The translations under genes were made by a program, and so were the position numbers. DNA of 44,665 nucleotides, taken from NCBI RefSeq assembly GCF_020281205.1, contig NZ_JACXZC010000026.1, positions 1 to 44,665 of the forward strand. The letters are read 5' to 3'. Below, in pieces: positions 31,241 to 39,539 of the stretch (within the stretch, counting starts at the first letter, position 1; every line of letters starts with the position of its first letter). The DNA comes from Empedobacter stercoris (GTDB taxonomy: Bacteria > Bacteroidota > Bacteroidia > Flavobacteriales > Weeksellaceae). The notes beneath the pieces were generated by a model that worked only from the letters and a program-made list of their open reading frames with translations, was not told where the DNA came from and did no database searches.

Positions 31241-31405
31241 ATGAGAAAGGAGCCGTTTTATGATCGTTGGATAGATTTGATGACAAAAACCATTGTTATA
31301 TCATCTATGACTATTTTAACTTTAATTATAGTAATGTTGTTAGTCAATTTTTTTTACCACTTTTATAAATTTTTTTTTACAAATTTTAATTTAGCCATTT
31401 GGTAA
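31241..31405 (+). CDS. 54-aa single-span membrane peptide
   Basis: An ATG-started ORF of 54 codons. The N terminus is charged (MRKEPFYDRW), one hydrophobic helix covers about residues 17-37 (TIVISSMTILTLIIVMLLV), and the tail is aromatic and basic (NFFYHFYKFFF). It directly follows the structured region and precedes the next gene by 28 nt. It could be a small phage membrane protein or a type I toxin-like peptide. No homology was tested. Confidence 0.55.
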   Translation: MRKEPFYDRWIDLMTKTIVISSMTILTLIIVMLLVNFFYHFYKFFFTNFNLAIW

Positions 31406-31433
31406 GGTGTATTTTAAAACAAATTAATTAACT

Positions 31434-31838
31434 ATGAAAAGAATTGTAAATATTAAATCAAATGCAATCACAAATGAGATTTGCGCTAAAAAAGAACATG
31501 TTTTAATTTATTCAGAAATACATCACTTTAATAATTCAAGAGCTATAAATTCACCCTTAACATTATTGTATAATTATTTAAATATTTATTATACGGAGTC
31601 TTTTGATATAGAAGTAGAATTTAGCCTTGGCTTTGTTAAAACAAGCGTTATTTACGCAAATAGGGTGTATTATGATGAAATGATTGACTTGAAAAAACTA
31701 CACAATATTGATGATTGTTTATTTTTTAAAGTTTATTGGCTGTTTTTTGATGGTAAATTTGAAACTTCAGATAGAGAAGCTATTAATCTATTACTATCTG
31801 AAGTTTCTGATATTCAAAATGAATTAAATAAGTCCTAA
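31434..31838 (+). CDS. Hypothetical early phage protein
   Basis: A 134-aa protein with mixed alpha/beta character, no signal peptide and no motif I recognise ('YYTESFDIEVEFSLGFVKTSVIYANRVYYDEM' is its beta-rich core). It overlaps the convergent minus-strand gene by 15 bp at their ends. Confidence 0.65.
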   Translation: MKRIVNIKSNAITNEICAKKEHVLIYSEIHHFNNSRAINSPLTLLYNYLNIYYTESFDIEVEFSLGFVKTSVIYANRVYYDEMIDLKKLHNIDDCLFFKVYWLFFDGKFETSDREAINLLLSEVSDIQNELNKS

Positions 31839-32063
31839 TTTTTTCAAACCATCTCTTTGAAGTGGAAGTATAATAACTTTTCCAGTACCTTCTTCAAACA
31901 TAGTAGAGCAATATTTAAAAGCTTTGAATTTTCTTAAAGCTGAATCAATTTCATTTATTGATTTATTGAATTTTGTTGCTAAATCAGATAAAGACGACTC
32001 TAAAGGACTTTTTTCTTTATTCTCTGCATGAATAAAACTTAATAACTCTTTTTCAAAATCCAT
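31824..32063 (-). CDS. Small winged-helix-like protein on the opposite strand
   Basis: A 79-aa protein. The helical N terminus ('DLATKFNKSINEIDSALRKFKAF') and the short beta end ('YCSTMFEEGTGKVIILPL') look like a small winged helix-turn-helix, so it is probably a DNA-binding regulator. It is the only leftward gene in the rightward early region and has its own strong promoter, which makes it likely real and possibly expressed in the lysogen. Confidence 0.65.
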   Translation of the reverse strand: MDFEKELLSFIHAENKEKSPLESSLSDLATKFNKSINEIDSALRKFKAFKYCSTMFEEGTGKVIILPLQRDGLKKLGLI

Positions 32064-32090
32064 AACGTATATATTTTATTGTTGACGCTA

Positions 32091-32118
32091 CAAATATATA
32101 CAAATTCCTGATTGGCAA
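32091..32118 (-). promoter_or_regulatory. Promoter of the minus-strand regulator
   Basis: Read leftward: TTG (32116-32118), 17 nt, then TATATTTG (32091-32098), 27 nt upstream of the ATG. It is a good Bacteroidota promoter. Confidence 0.65.
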
Positions 32119-32121
32119 GCT

Positions 32122-32140
32122 TCAACGTTCGAGCCGTTGA
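32122..32140. promoter_or_regulatory. Inverted repeat, candidate operator
   Basis: TCAACG (32122-32127) and CGTTGA (32135-32140) are a perfect 6-bp inverted repeat with a 7-nt centre, between the minus-strand regulator promoter and the rightward gene at 32168. It could be the regulator's own operator. Confidence 0.4.
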
Positions 32141-32167
32141 CAGGAACTAATCAAAAAACAAATCTAA

Positions 32168-32401
32168 ATGAGTGTACAGCAACTTATATCAAAAGAATAT
32201 GCTCCTATAATGGAAATTATAGAAGTGTACGGAATTGCTTTCGAAACATTTAATAAATATGTTTCTGAAAGTAAAGTAAAAATAATCAAAAGAGGTAATC
32301 GATGTACTTATAAAACAGCTGATGTGCATCAAATGCTTTCTGAGCGCGGTTATCCAAAAATAAGAAAAACAAAAAAAGCTCCAGCTGCAACTGAAGCTTA
32401 A
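32168..32401 (+). CDS. Small HTH protein, MerR/excisionase-like
   Basis: A 77-aa protein. 'MEIIEVYGIAFETFNKYVSESKVKIIKRGNRCTYKTADVHQML' has the helix-turn-helix then basic wing then 'Y(K/R)-x-x-D(V/L)' pattern of excisionase-type HTH domains, with a Lys/Ala-rich tail. It may be an excisionase or a small regulator; its distance from the integrase (about 5 kb) makes Xis uncertain. Confidence 0.65.
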   Translation: MSVQQLISKEYAPIMEIIEVYGIAFETFNKYVSESKVKIIKRGNRCTYKTADVHQMLSERGYPKIRKTKKAPAATEA

Positions 32402-32417
32402 TCAAAAGTTATAATGT

Positions 32418-32738
32418 ATGAAAAAGAATCTCGAACATTATGTAGCAAAACTACAAAGTTTTTTTCAACGAAAAAAAGTAGTTGAGAAAAAAGAAGAATC
32501 TCGTAAAAATTGGTTGTTATCAATTTACAGAAGTATTTACAAAGTAAACAAAGAGCAATCTACTAAAGACGATGTTCTTATGTGTATGTATAACGATGGC
32601 TTTATTGATGAAGCGATTGAATTATATGAAGAGGATTTTGTAATGACAAAAGAAAAATTGCAAGAAGATGCAAATACATTTATTTGTCTTGCAGCACTTA
32701 TGATAGTTGGTTTTTTCGTAATTAAAATTGTTTTTTAA
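32418..32738 (+). CDS. Hypothetical protein with C-terminal membrane anchor
   Basis: A 106-aa protein. The N-terminal part is basic and helical (1-45), the middle is acidic (VLMCMYNDGFIDEAIELYEED), and there is one C-terminal hydrophobic helix at about 87-105 (TFICLAALMIVGFFVIKIVF), a tail anchor. No family is recognised. Its stop overlaps the next start (TAATG). Confidence 0.6.
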   Translation: MKKNLEHYVAKLQSFFQRKKVVEKKEESRKNWLLSIYRSIYKVNKEQSTKDDVLMCMYNDGFIDEAIELYEEDFVMTKEKLQEDANTFICLAALMIVGFFVIKIVF

Positions 32739-33109
32739 TGAAAAGAAAAATCTACATACCACAACTTGCGGAAATCGAATTTGATTTTATGCAAATGAAG
32801 CCAGATTGTTTTAGAAACGTTGATGGCGAAATGAAATTAACTTTTGAATTGAAATGCAATGATCCGAAATATAAAGCTTATGATTTAATATTAGGATTAA
32901 ATTTCAATTTCAACGAGAATGCAATTGATGAACGTTTTCCTAATTATCGTTATACCGAGTTAGAATCGCTTCATAGTATAGAATTGTATGATTATAACAT
33001 CGAATATCAATTCAATGATTTTACAACAGCTAAAATTCTTCAAATTGCAAAAGCTGTTATGCCAAGAAAATATATTGAAATGCAAACGATTAAAACTTAT
33101 TCATTATGA
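32738..33109 (+). CDS. Hypothetical phage protein
   Basis: A 123-aa acidic protein, predicted mostly beta in the centre ('EMKLTFELKCNDPKYKAYDLILGLNFNF'). No family is recognised. It overlaps both neighbours (1 nt and 4 nt), so it is translationally coupled. Confidence 0.6.
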   Translation: MKRKIYIPQLAEIEFDFMQMKPDCFRNVDGEMKLTFELKCNDPKYKAYDLILGLNFNFNENAIDERFPNYRYTELESLHSIELYDYNIEYQFNDFTTAKILQIAKAVMPRKYIEMQTIKTYSL

Positions 33110-33540
33110 ATGAAATGATTTACGTTTTCGATACAAATAATAAGCTTGTTTTTGAAACAGAAAATAAAGCTGAATTAAAAAGAAGATTTGGTATTACATA
33201 CAAATCTTTAATGATTCGCTTAGAAAAGAAAACACCTTTCAAAGATTATTATTTTGCAATTGTTGCTGATTTCAAAATTCCTGTTCAACCGCTTTCAAAG
33301 CCTAAAAATAAAGCTGGAGCTGGTCGACCAAATACAAAACCTAACCTTAAAAAGCAACAAGAAAAGGAAATTCAAAAAGAAAATACTTTTCTTACTTATT
33401 CAGAAGCAAACGAGCATAAAACAATTGCTCAAAAAGTCTTAGAAAAAGCAAAACTACAAAACAAACCTGTTCGCAGATTAAGCGTTAAAGATTCGGTTAG
33501 AAATTCTTTAAAACGCGAATTAAAACTTTCACACATCTAA
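33106..33540 (+). CDS. Hypothetical basic phage protein
   Basis: A 144-aa protein. The N-terminal 'IYVFDTNNKLVFETENKAELKRRFGITYKSLMIRL' resembles a small modular DNA-binding motif as seen near HNH/NUMOD proteins. A central AT-hook-like stretch (KAGAGRPNTKP) and a very basic C-terminal half follow. DNA binding is likely; the role is unknown. It has a 4-nt ATGA overlap with the gene before. Confidence 0.6.
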   Translation: MNEMIYVFDTNNKLVFETENKAELKRRFGITYKSLMIRLEKKTPFKDYYFAIVADFKIPVQPLSKPKNKAGAGRPNTKPNLKKQQEKEIQKENTFLTYSEANEHKTIAQKVLEKAKLQNKPVRRLSVKDSVRNSLKRELKLSHI

Positions 33541-33559
33541 CAAACACCCAAACATTTAC

Positions 33560-35545
33560 ATGAAAAATATTGTATTAAAATCGCTGGAGTTGAAGAACTT
33601 CAAATCATTCCGTCATGCCAAATTTGACGATTTTAACGAAAAAGAGAACTTTATCCATGGTAAAAATGGAGCAGGAAAATCAACTTTATTTGACGCTTTT
33701 TTGTGGTTGCTTTTTGGTAAAGATGCCAACGATCGTAAGGATTACGAAATTAAACCACTTGATGAAAATAATCAAGTTCAAAAGCAAATTAATGTAGAGG
33801 TTCACGCTACTTTATTAATCAATAATGAAGAAGTTACTTTATCAAGAATTTATAAAGAGAAGTGGCAAAAGGTAAAAGGAACAGAAGAAAAGACTTTCAA
33901 AGGTCACGAAACTGAATTAATCTTTAATCAAGTTCCTGTTTCCTTAAAAGAATTTAGTGCAAAAGTCGCTGAGATTTCTGAGGAAAGTTTATTTAAATTG
34001 ATTACTAATCCAAGCGCTTTTGAAGCGTTAGACTGGAAGAAGAAACGCGAAGTTTTAGTTTCGATTGCTGGTGAAGTTTCGGATGAGGAATTATTTAATT
34101 CTGATGCAGATTTTAAAGAGTTATCGTTAAAGTTAACAAACAAAACTTTAGATGAATATGATACTCAGTTAAAAGCTTCCATCAAAAAGTCTAAACAAGA
34201 AAAAGAAGATACACCAGCACGTATAGACGAACTAAAAAACTCCAAAATTGATGAGATTGATAAAATTGATTCTGATATCCAGGAGAAAGAAACTAAAATA
34301 TCTGAAATAGATTCAGAGCTTGAAAATATTCCTGAATCAATTCAAAAAATTGTTGATTCCAACACTAAAGTGCAGCAGGAAATTCAAAAACTTAACTCTC
34401 GAAAATCTGAGATTGAGATTGGTTTAAGAAGCAAAGCTAAACAAGAGTGTTATGTTGATACCTCAAGTGTTGACGCTTTAAAATCGAAGTTAAAGAACAT
34501 AGAAACAACACTTCAAAACTCAAATGAAACTCATTCAACTTTAACCAAGAAATTGAATGATTACAATGATAAAGTAAAAGAATTAGAGTCAGACAGAGCC
34601 GATTTAGTTGCAAAGTATAATCTTGAGAATACTAAAGTTTTTGATGCTGAAAAATATTCTTGTACTTGTCCTAATTGTCAGACAAAATTTGTCTATAATG
34701 ACGAACCAGAGAAAGAGTTTAACTTAGAAAAGAATCAAAAATTATCAAAGATAATCGAACAAGGAAATTCTATTAAATCTAAAATTGAGCAATATAAATC
34801 TCCAATTGAAAAATGCAAATCTGAAATTCTTACAGCAAAAAAAGAAGTTGATAAATATCAATCTGAAATTGATGCTTTAAATTCTCAAATCCAAACCGAA
34901 ACGTCAAACCTTCAATCTCCTAAAAACGAAGAAGAAGTTTATCAAACTTTAATCAACGATGATGCGCAATTGTCAAAATTAAGTATTGAAATTGCAACTC
35001 TTCAATCTAAAATTAAGGAAGTAAAACAAGCTGATAATTCCGAATTAAAACTGCAAAAACAAACTTTGCAAACGGAAATTAAGCAGTTAATCGAACTTAA
35101 AGGAAAGAGTTCGGTTAATGAATCTATTGATAATCGAATCAAAGAATTAGCTAATCGAGAAAAAGAACTTTCTCAGATTATCGCTAATCTTGAAAAAGAA
35201 CAATTCGTTATTGAGCGATTCAAGAAAATCAAAACTGAAAGCCTTGAAAAATCAGTTAATGAAAAATTTGAATATGTTACTTTCAAATTATTCGAAGAGC
35301 AAGTTAATGGAGGTTTAAATCCAACGTGTATTACGTTAGTAAACGGAGTTCCTTTTGGTTCAGTAAATACAGCAGGAAGAATCAATGCTGGATTAGATAT
35401 TATCAATACTCTTTGTAAAGTGAATGAAATCAACGCTCCGATTTTTATTGATAACCGCGAAAGTGTTACTCAGTTAATTCCTACTGAAAGTCAAATTATC
35501 AGTTTGATTGTAGATCCAAATCAAGAAACTTTAAAATTTAATTAA
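33560..35545 (+). CDS. SbcC/Rad50-like AAA ATPase with zinc hook
   Basis: A 661-aa protein. Walker A GKNGAGKST is at 34-42 after the typical N-terminal 'LKSLELKNFKSFRHAKFDDF'. Long coiled coils (about 200-350 and 385-590) flank a CPNC hook at 370-373. The C-terminal part has a 'GLDIINTLCKVNEINAPIFIDN' Walker-B-like region and lacks the full Rad50 signature. It is shorter than SbcC (about 1000 aa). No SbcD-type nuclease is next to it; RecT and an MBL hydrolase follow. It is probably the ATPase of a phage DNA-end-processing complex. Confidence 0.88.
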   Translation: MKNIVLKSLELKNFKSFRHAKFDDFNEKENFIHGKNGAGKSTLFDAFLWLLFGKDANDRKDYEIKPLDENNQVQKQINVEVHATLLINNEEVTLSRIYKEKWQKVKGTEEKTFKGHETELIFNQVPVSLKEFSAKVAEISEESLFKLITNPSAFEALDWKKKREVLVSIAGEVSDEELFNSDADFKELSLKLTNKTLDEYDTQLKASIKKSKQEKEDTPARIDELKNSKIDEIDKIDSDIQEKETKISEIDSELENIPESIQKIVDSNTKVQQEIQKLNSRKSEIEIGLRSKAKQECYVDTSSVDALKSKLKNIETTLQNSNETHSTLTKKLNDYNDKVKELESDRADLVAKYNLENTKVFDAEKYSCTCPNCQTKFVYNDEPEKEFNLEKNQKLSKIIEQGNSIKSKIEQYKSPIEKCKSEILTAKKEVDKYQSEIDALNSQIQTETSNLQSPKNEEEVYQTLINDDAQLSKLSIEIATLQSKIKEVKQADNSELKLQKQTLQTEIKQLIELKGKSSVNESIDNRIKELANREKELSQIIANLEKEQFVIERFKKIKTESLEKSVNEKFEYVTFKLFEEQVNGGLNPTCITLVNGVPFGSVNTAGRINAGLDIINTLCKVNEINAPIFIDNRESVTQLIPTESQIISLIVDPNQETLKFN

Positions 35546-35565
35546 ACCCTTAAACTCCTATTAAA

Positions 35566-35874
35566 ATGTATTACAAAAAAAACAATTTTAACGAAGTAGA
35601 ACCTAATGAAACTAAAGAGTATTTTACTGATTTAGGATTATTAAAATACGACTTAACTACTAAATCTTTTTATAATTCTGAAACACATGATTTTCCTAAA
35701 GTAAAGTATTGGTTTGAAGAAATTAAATCTTTTGAAGACTCATCACATGTAATGATGAAATACTTAGCAGAAAATCATCATCCACACACTACTGTAATTA
35801 CAACATCTACATCGTCTCAAGTTTTAGAAGGACATAAATCAACAGGTGAAGATTTTAGATTTATTAAAGACTAA
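35566..35874 (+). CDS. Hypothetical phage protein
   Basis: A 102-aa protein of unknown family. It lies between the SbcC-like and recT genes, 20 nt after the former. The central 'VKYWFEEIKSFEDSSHVMMKYLAENHHPHTT' is helical with a His cluster. The position suggests a link to recombination, nothing more. Confidence 0.6.
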   Translation: MYYKKNNFNEVEPNETKEYFTDLGLLKYDLTTKSFYNSETHDFPKVKYWFEEIKSFEDSSHVMMKYLAENHHPHTTVITTSTSSQVLEGHKSTGEDFRFIKD

Positions 35875-35892
35875 CCCCAAAAAAAAAATAAA

Positions 35893-36768
35893 ATGTCAGA
35901 AAATACACAACAAGTAGCGCAAGTAAAAAAAGATATTTCAGCGCAAGTTTTAGATAAAATCAATGATTTTCAAGAAGCAGGTCAATTGACTTTACCGAAA
36001 GATTATTCAGTAGATAACGCATTAAAATCTGCGTATATCGTTTTAAACGATCCGAAAAATAATCTTTTAACAAAATGCGATAAATCTTCAATCGCAGAAG
36101 CGTTATTAAAAATGGTAGTTCACGGAGTTTCACCAATTAAAAAGCAATGTTATTTCATTCCTTACGGCGACAAATTAGAATGCTCTATTTCTTATGCTGG
36201 AAATATTGCAACAGCCAAACGTTACGGAGGATTAAAGAATATTAAAGGTCAAGCAATTTTCAAAGGTGATGAATTTCAATTTGAAGTTGACGGAAATACA
36301 GGAAGAAAAAGAGTTACAAAACACTCTCAAACATTAGATTCTTTAGGTAGCGGAGAAGTTATTGGAGCTTATGCGATTTCGGAATTCAACGACGGAACTT
36401 TTGATGTTGAGATAATGAATATTAATCAAATTAAAGCGTCTTGGGGACAAGGTGGTAGCAAAGGGAATTCACCAGCACATAAAAACTTTCCCGATCAAAT
36501 GGCTATTAAAACAGTTATCAATCGAGCTTGTAAATTAGTAATCTCATCTTCAGATGATTCAATTCTTTATGATCCTTTAGAAGAAAGAGATTTACCTAAT
36601 AAAGTTGAAGCAGAAGTGCAACACGAAATCAAACAAAATGCCAATTCTCAACCTTTAGATTTTGAAGAAGCACAAGTTGTTGAGGAAGTAGTTGATGTTT
36701 CAAATAGTGAAATTATTAATGAAACTGCAAACGAAATGCAATTTCCAAATGAAGCACCTTTTGCATAA
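35893..36768 (+). CDS. recT: RecT family single-strand annealing protein
   Basis: A 291-aa protein matching RecT: 'ALKSAYIVLNDPKNNLLTKCDKSSIAEALLKMVVHGVSPIKKQCYFIPYGDKLECSISYAGNIATAKR', then 'AIKTVINRACK' near residue 210. An acidic C-terminal tail (230-291) follows, as in other SSAPs that recruit SSB. It anneals complementary single strands in phage recombination. The MBL gene begins directly at the next base after its stop. Confidence 0.93.
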   Translation: MSENTQQVAQVKKDISAQVLDKINDFQEAGQLTLPKDYSVDNALKSAYIVLNDPKNNLLTKCDKSSIAEALLKMVVHGVSPIKKQCYFIPYGDKLECSISYAGNIATAKRYGGLKNIKGQAIFKGDEFQFEVDGNTGRKRVTKHSQTLDSLGSGEVIGAYAISEFNDGTFDVEIMNINQIKASWGQGGSKGNSPAHKNFPDQMAIKTVINRACKLVISSSDDSILYDPLEERDLPNKVEAEVQHEIKQNANSQPLDFEEAQVVEEVVDVSNSEIINETANEMQFPNEAPFA

Positions 36769-37506
36769 ATGCAACTCAAAATAATTGGAACGGGTAGTCA
36801 AGGCAATTGCTACATCCTAGAAAATGAAAAAGAAGCCCTAATCATAGAATTGGGGCTTAATTTTTCCAAGATTAAAGAAGCTTTGAACTTTGATTTAAGT
36901 AAAATTTCAGGAGCTATAATTTCTCATTGTCATTTAGACCACGCCAAAGGATTGAAACAAGCTTTAGATAATGGAATTGAATGTTATAGTAGTCAAGGAA
37001 CTTTCCAAAGTTTAAACATCAACCACCACAACGCTAAAATCATCAAATCAAAACAAGCTTTTCAAATCGGAAATTTTAAGATTTTACCTTTCAATGTTCA
37101 CCACGATGTTAACGAGCCTTTAGGTTTTTTAATAGACCATGAAGAAACAGGCAGAGTGCTTTTTGTGACTGATACCACTTACATCGATTATACTTTTCCT
37201 AATCTCAATAATATCATCATCGAAGCAAATTATTGCGAAGATATAATCAAAGAAAAGTTAGGTAACACTTGGCAAGGAGAATTTTTAAAGAACCGAATCT
37301 TAAAATCACATATGAGCCTTAATACTTGTAAAGAAACATTATTAGCTAATGACCTTTCACAAGTACAGAAAATAGTACTTATTCACTTTTCAGATAGTAA
37401 TTCTGATGAGCGAAAATTTAAAAAAGTAATCGAAGAAGCAACGGGTAAAATCGTCCACGTTGCAAACAACAATCAAATTTTAGAATTTAATAAAAATCCT
37501 TTTTAG
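36769..37506 (+). CDS. MBL-fold metallo-hydrolase, likely the RecT-partner nuclease
   Basis: A 245-aa protein. The metallo-beta-lactamase motif is SHCHLDHAKG (H53, H55, D57, H58), with later ligands in 'NVHHDVNEPLG', 'FVTDTTYID' and 'LIHFSDSN'. It resembles YycJ-type phosphodiesterases. In many RecT-carrying phages an MBL protein sits beside recT and is taken as the exonuclease or processing nuclease; that role is inferred here. There is zero spacing to recT. Confidence 0.88.
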   Translation: MQLKIIGTGSQGNCYILENEKEALIIELGLNFSKIKEALNFDLSKISGAIISHCHLDHAKGLKQALDNGIECYSSQGTFQSLNINHHNAKIIKSKQAFQIGNFKILPFNVHHDVNEPLGFLIDHEETGRVLFVTDTTYIDYTFPNLNNIIIEANYCEDIIKEKLGNTWQGEFLKNRILKSHMSLNTCKETLLANDLSQVQKIVLIHFSDSNSDERKFKKVIEEATGKIVHVANNNQILEFNKNPF

Positions 37507-37507
37507 A

Positions 37508-37789
37508 ATGGATCTAGAATATTTAAAATCTTTAGGTTTTACAGAATATAAATTTAGTCCAGAAAATGATATAAAAATCTGTTACGAAATTGAATTCCCT
37601 TCAATAAATAGAGCTGTTACTTATTATGTTTTCTACAACGGATTAAAAGAATTATGTTATCACAAATACGAGGAAGGGGATGTAATTGAACGAGGGTTTA
37701 AAGATTATAAAATTAAATCATTAATTGACTTTTTAAAGCATAAAAACCAACAAGTTGAAGAAATTTTAAAAACTGAATTTACTTTTTAA
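37508..37789 (+). CDS. Hypothetical phage protein
   Basis: A 93-aa protein of unknown family. It has a short beta-rich middle (AVTYYVFYNGLKELCYHKYEEGD) and a helical end. It starts one base after the MBL gene stop and overlaps the next start by one base. Confidence 0.6.
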   Translation: MDLEYLKSLGFTEYKFSPENDIKICYEIEFPSINRAVTYYVFYNGLKELCYHKYEEGDVIERGFKDYKIKSLIDFLKHKNQQVEEILKTEFTF

Positions 37790-38220
37790 TGCTTTACAAC
37801 ACTTCCAATCCTGTTGAAAGACAAAAAGCAATTACCCGAATCAAAAAACTACTTGACAATAAAGCAATCATTGAAATTGTCGAAAAGAAACCAACCCGAA
37901 CTATTAGACAAAATCGTTACTTACATTTAATCTTAGGATTTTTTGCAAGTGAAACGGGTTATACTCTTGAAGAAGTTAAACAAGAAATTTTTAAGAAAAT
38001 AGTCAATCCTGCATTATTCTACGAGGGTGAGATTGGAGAAATAGTAACAATTCAACGTTGGAGGAGTACAGCGAATTTAGATACTTTAGAAATGACTCAA
38101 GCAATTGAGAATTTTAGAGACTATTCAAGCTCACAAGCTGGAATTTACTTACCAAGTCCAGATGAAAAAGACTTTCTACTACAAATCGAAATTGAGTTAA
38201 AAAACAATCAAATTATTTAA
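37789..38220 (+). CDS. NinB (lambda Orf)-like recombination protein
   Basis: A 143-aa protein. The pattern 'KKLLDNKAIIEIVEKKPTRTIRQNRYLHLILGFFASETGYTLEEVK' corresponds to NinB/Orf: a charged start, then the R(T/S)xxQNRYxH helix, then a helix entering the second domain. NinB binds single-stranded DNA and helps load annealing proteins. The recombination-gene context supports it. Sequence similarity was judged by eye only. Confidence 0.65.
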   Translation: MLYNTSNPVERQKAITRIKKLLDNKAIIEIVEKKPTRTIRQNRYLHLILGFFASETGYTLEEVKQEIFKKIVNPALFYEGEIGEIVTIQRWRSTANLDTLEMTQAIENFRDYSSSQAGIYLPSPDEKDFLLQIEIELKNNQII

Positions 38221-38229
38221 AAACAAATT

Positions 38230-38502
38230 ATGAATAAGGGTGTAATTGGTTTATACGGCTGTTATTGTCATCCCTTTAAAGATTGGGTTGAACATAACGA
38301 ATTTCATAAACAAATAATAAAACCAGGAGAGAGGTATAGAATTAGACATACCGAAGAAGAATGTATAGTTGAAGGTTTTTCTTCTGACGGTTCTGGCTAT
38401 GTTAAAGTATTTGTTGAGCCTTTTGATTGTGAGAGGTGTCATCAAATCGAACACAAAAGTAATTTAATACCTCTTATCGATTATCAATTAAAATTATTTT
38501 AA
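38230..38502 (+). CDS. Hypothetical Cys-rich phage protein
   Basis: A 90-aa protein with CYC near residues 11-13, C46 and 'FDCERCHQIEH' (CxxCH), so a bound metal is possible. There is a beta-rich centre 'GERYRIRHTEEECIVEGFSSDGSGYVKVFV'. Family not recognised. Confidence 0.6.
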   Translation: MNKGVIGLYGCYCHPFKDWVEHNEFHKQIIKPGERYRIRHTEEECIVEGFSSDGSGYVKVFVEPFDCERCHQIEHKSNLIPLIDYQLKLF

Positions 38503-38516
38503 ATCTAAATAAATCC

Positions 38517-39539
38517 ATGTTAAAAAACGCATATATAGAGCATTTAGTCTTGCAAAAAGTAGGACACAAAGTAAGAGAAGAAGCTAACATTTTCGCTTCA
38601 AAAACAACTGAATTTGACGAATCAAAGGAAGAACAATTAATACCTTTCTTATTTGGACCATTCAGAAAAAACCTTGAATTAAAGCAATTCAGTCACTATA
38701 CAGATAAACTTGAATTCAATAAAGTTTACAACTTATGTAAGTCTGCATTCGATGAAGAAATTGATTTTATTGATTTTTCGAATGAAGTATTAAAAGCGCT
38801 TTACGATCAATCGTTACATCCACAAATTAAAAGTGGTGAAGTTTTCACAGTGCAATTAAACAATGCTCAATTTGATGGGATTTCTTGCAAAGCAATCGGA
38901 ATTTACAAACTCGAAAACAAATCTAAATTCTTACGATTTGATGAACGTGAAACGATAGATTATAACGTTCTAAAAGGCTATAAGCTTGATAAATTAGATA
39001 AAGGAGTATTAATTCTTGATGTTTATCGTGATGAAGGATTCCGAGTTTACACAATTGACGACAATAACGTTGAATCTGAATTCTGGACTAAGAATTTCTT
39101 AGAAGTAAAACCTGTTACAAATCCAGCTTTGCAAACAAAGAATTTTATTGAAATAATTACAGATTTTTCAAATGATGTTGTTTTACAACATGGAGACAAG
39201 AAAATTCAAACTGAATTTCTTTCAAATGCAATTGAACAGTTATCGAATAACGAATTCATGAATATTGAAATCGTTGATGAAACGCTTGGAGATTACAAAG
39301 ATGATTTTAATCAATTCCTTAACGTAAATCAAATTAGTGTTGATCGAGAATTCGAAGTTGATTCTGGAATGTTAATCTCTCAATCAAAGAAAATTAAATC
39401 CGAAATAAAACTTGATACAGGTGCAAAAATCTATATTGATTTATTGAATTCCGAATGCGCTGCTGATAATCTTGAAAGAGGTTTTGATGATGAAAAGAAG
39501 ATGTTCTACTACAAGGTTTATTTTAATTCGGAAGCGTGA
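38517..39539 (+). CDS. Nucleoid-associated protein, NdpA/YejK-like
   Basis: A 340-aa protein resembling the 37-kDa nucleoid-associated family in its Bacteroidota form: 'EHLVLQKVGHKVREEANIFAS', 'LFGPFRKNLELKQFSHYTDK', 'YDQSLHPQIKSGEVFTVQL', 'CKAIGIYKLENKSKFL', and the C-terminal 'GFDDEKKMFYYKVYF'. E. coli YejK binds DNA and topoisomerase IV. It lies in the phage recombination/replication block. Binding or shaping replicating phage DNA, or acting on host topology, is inference. Its stop overlaps the next ATG (TGATG). Confidence 0.78.
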   Translation: MLKNAYIEHLVLQKVGHKVREEANIFASKTTEFDESKEEQLIPFLFGPFRKNLELKQFSHYTDKLEFNKVYNLCKSAFDEEIDFIDFSNEVLKALYDQSLHPQIKSGEVFTVQLNNAQFDGISCKAIGIYKLENKSKFLRFDERETIDYNVLKGYKLDKLDKGVLILDVYRDEGFRVYTIDDNNVESEFWTKNFLEVKPVTNPALQTKNFIEIITDFSNDVVLQHGDKKIQTEFLSNAIEQLSNNEFMNIEIVDETLGDYKDDFNQFLNVNQISVDREFEVDSGMLISQSKKIKSEIKLDTGAKIYIDLLNSECAADNLERGFDDEKKMFYYKVYFNSEA

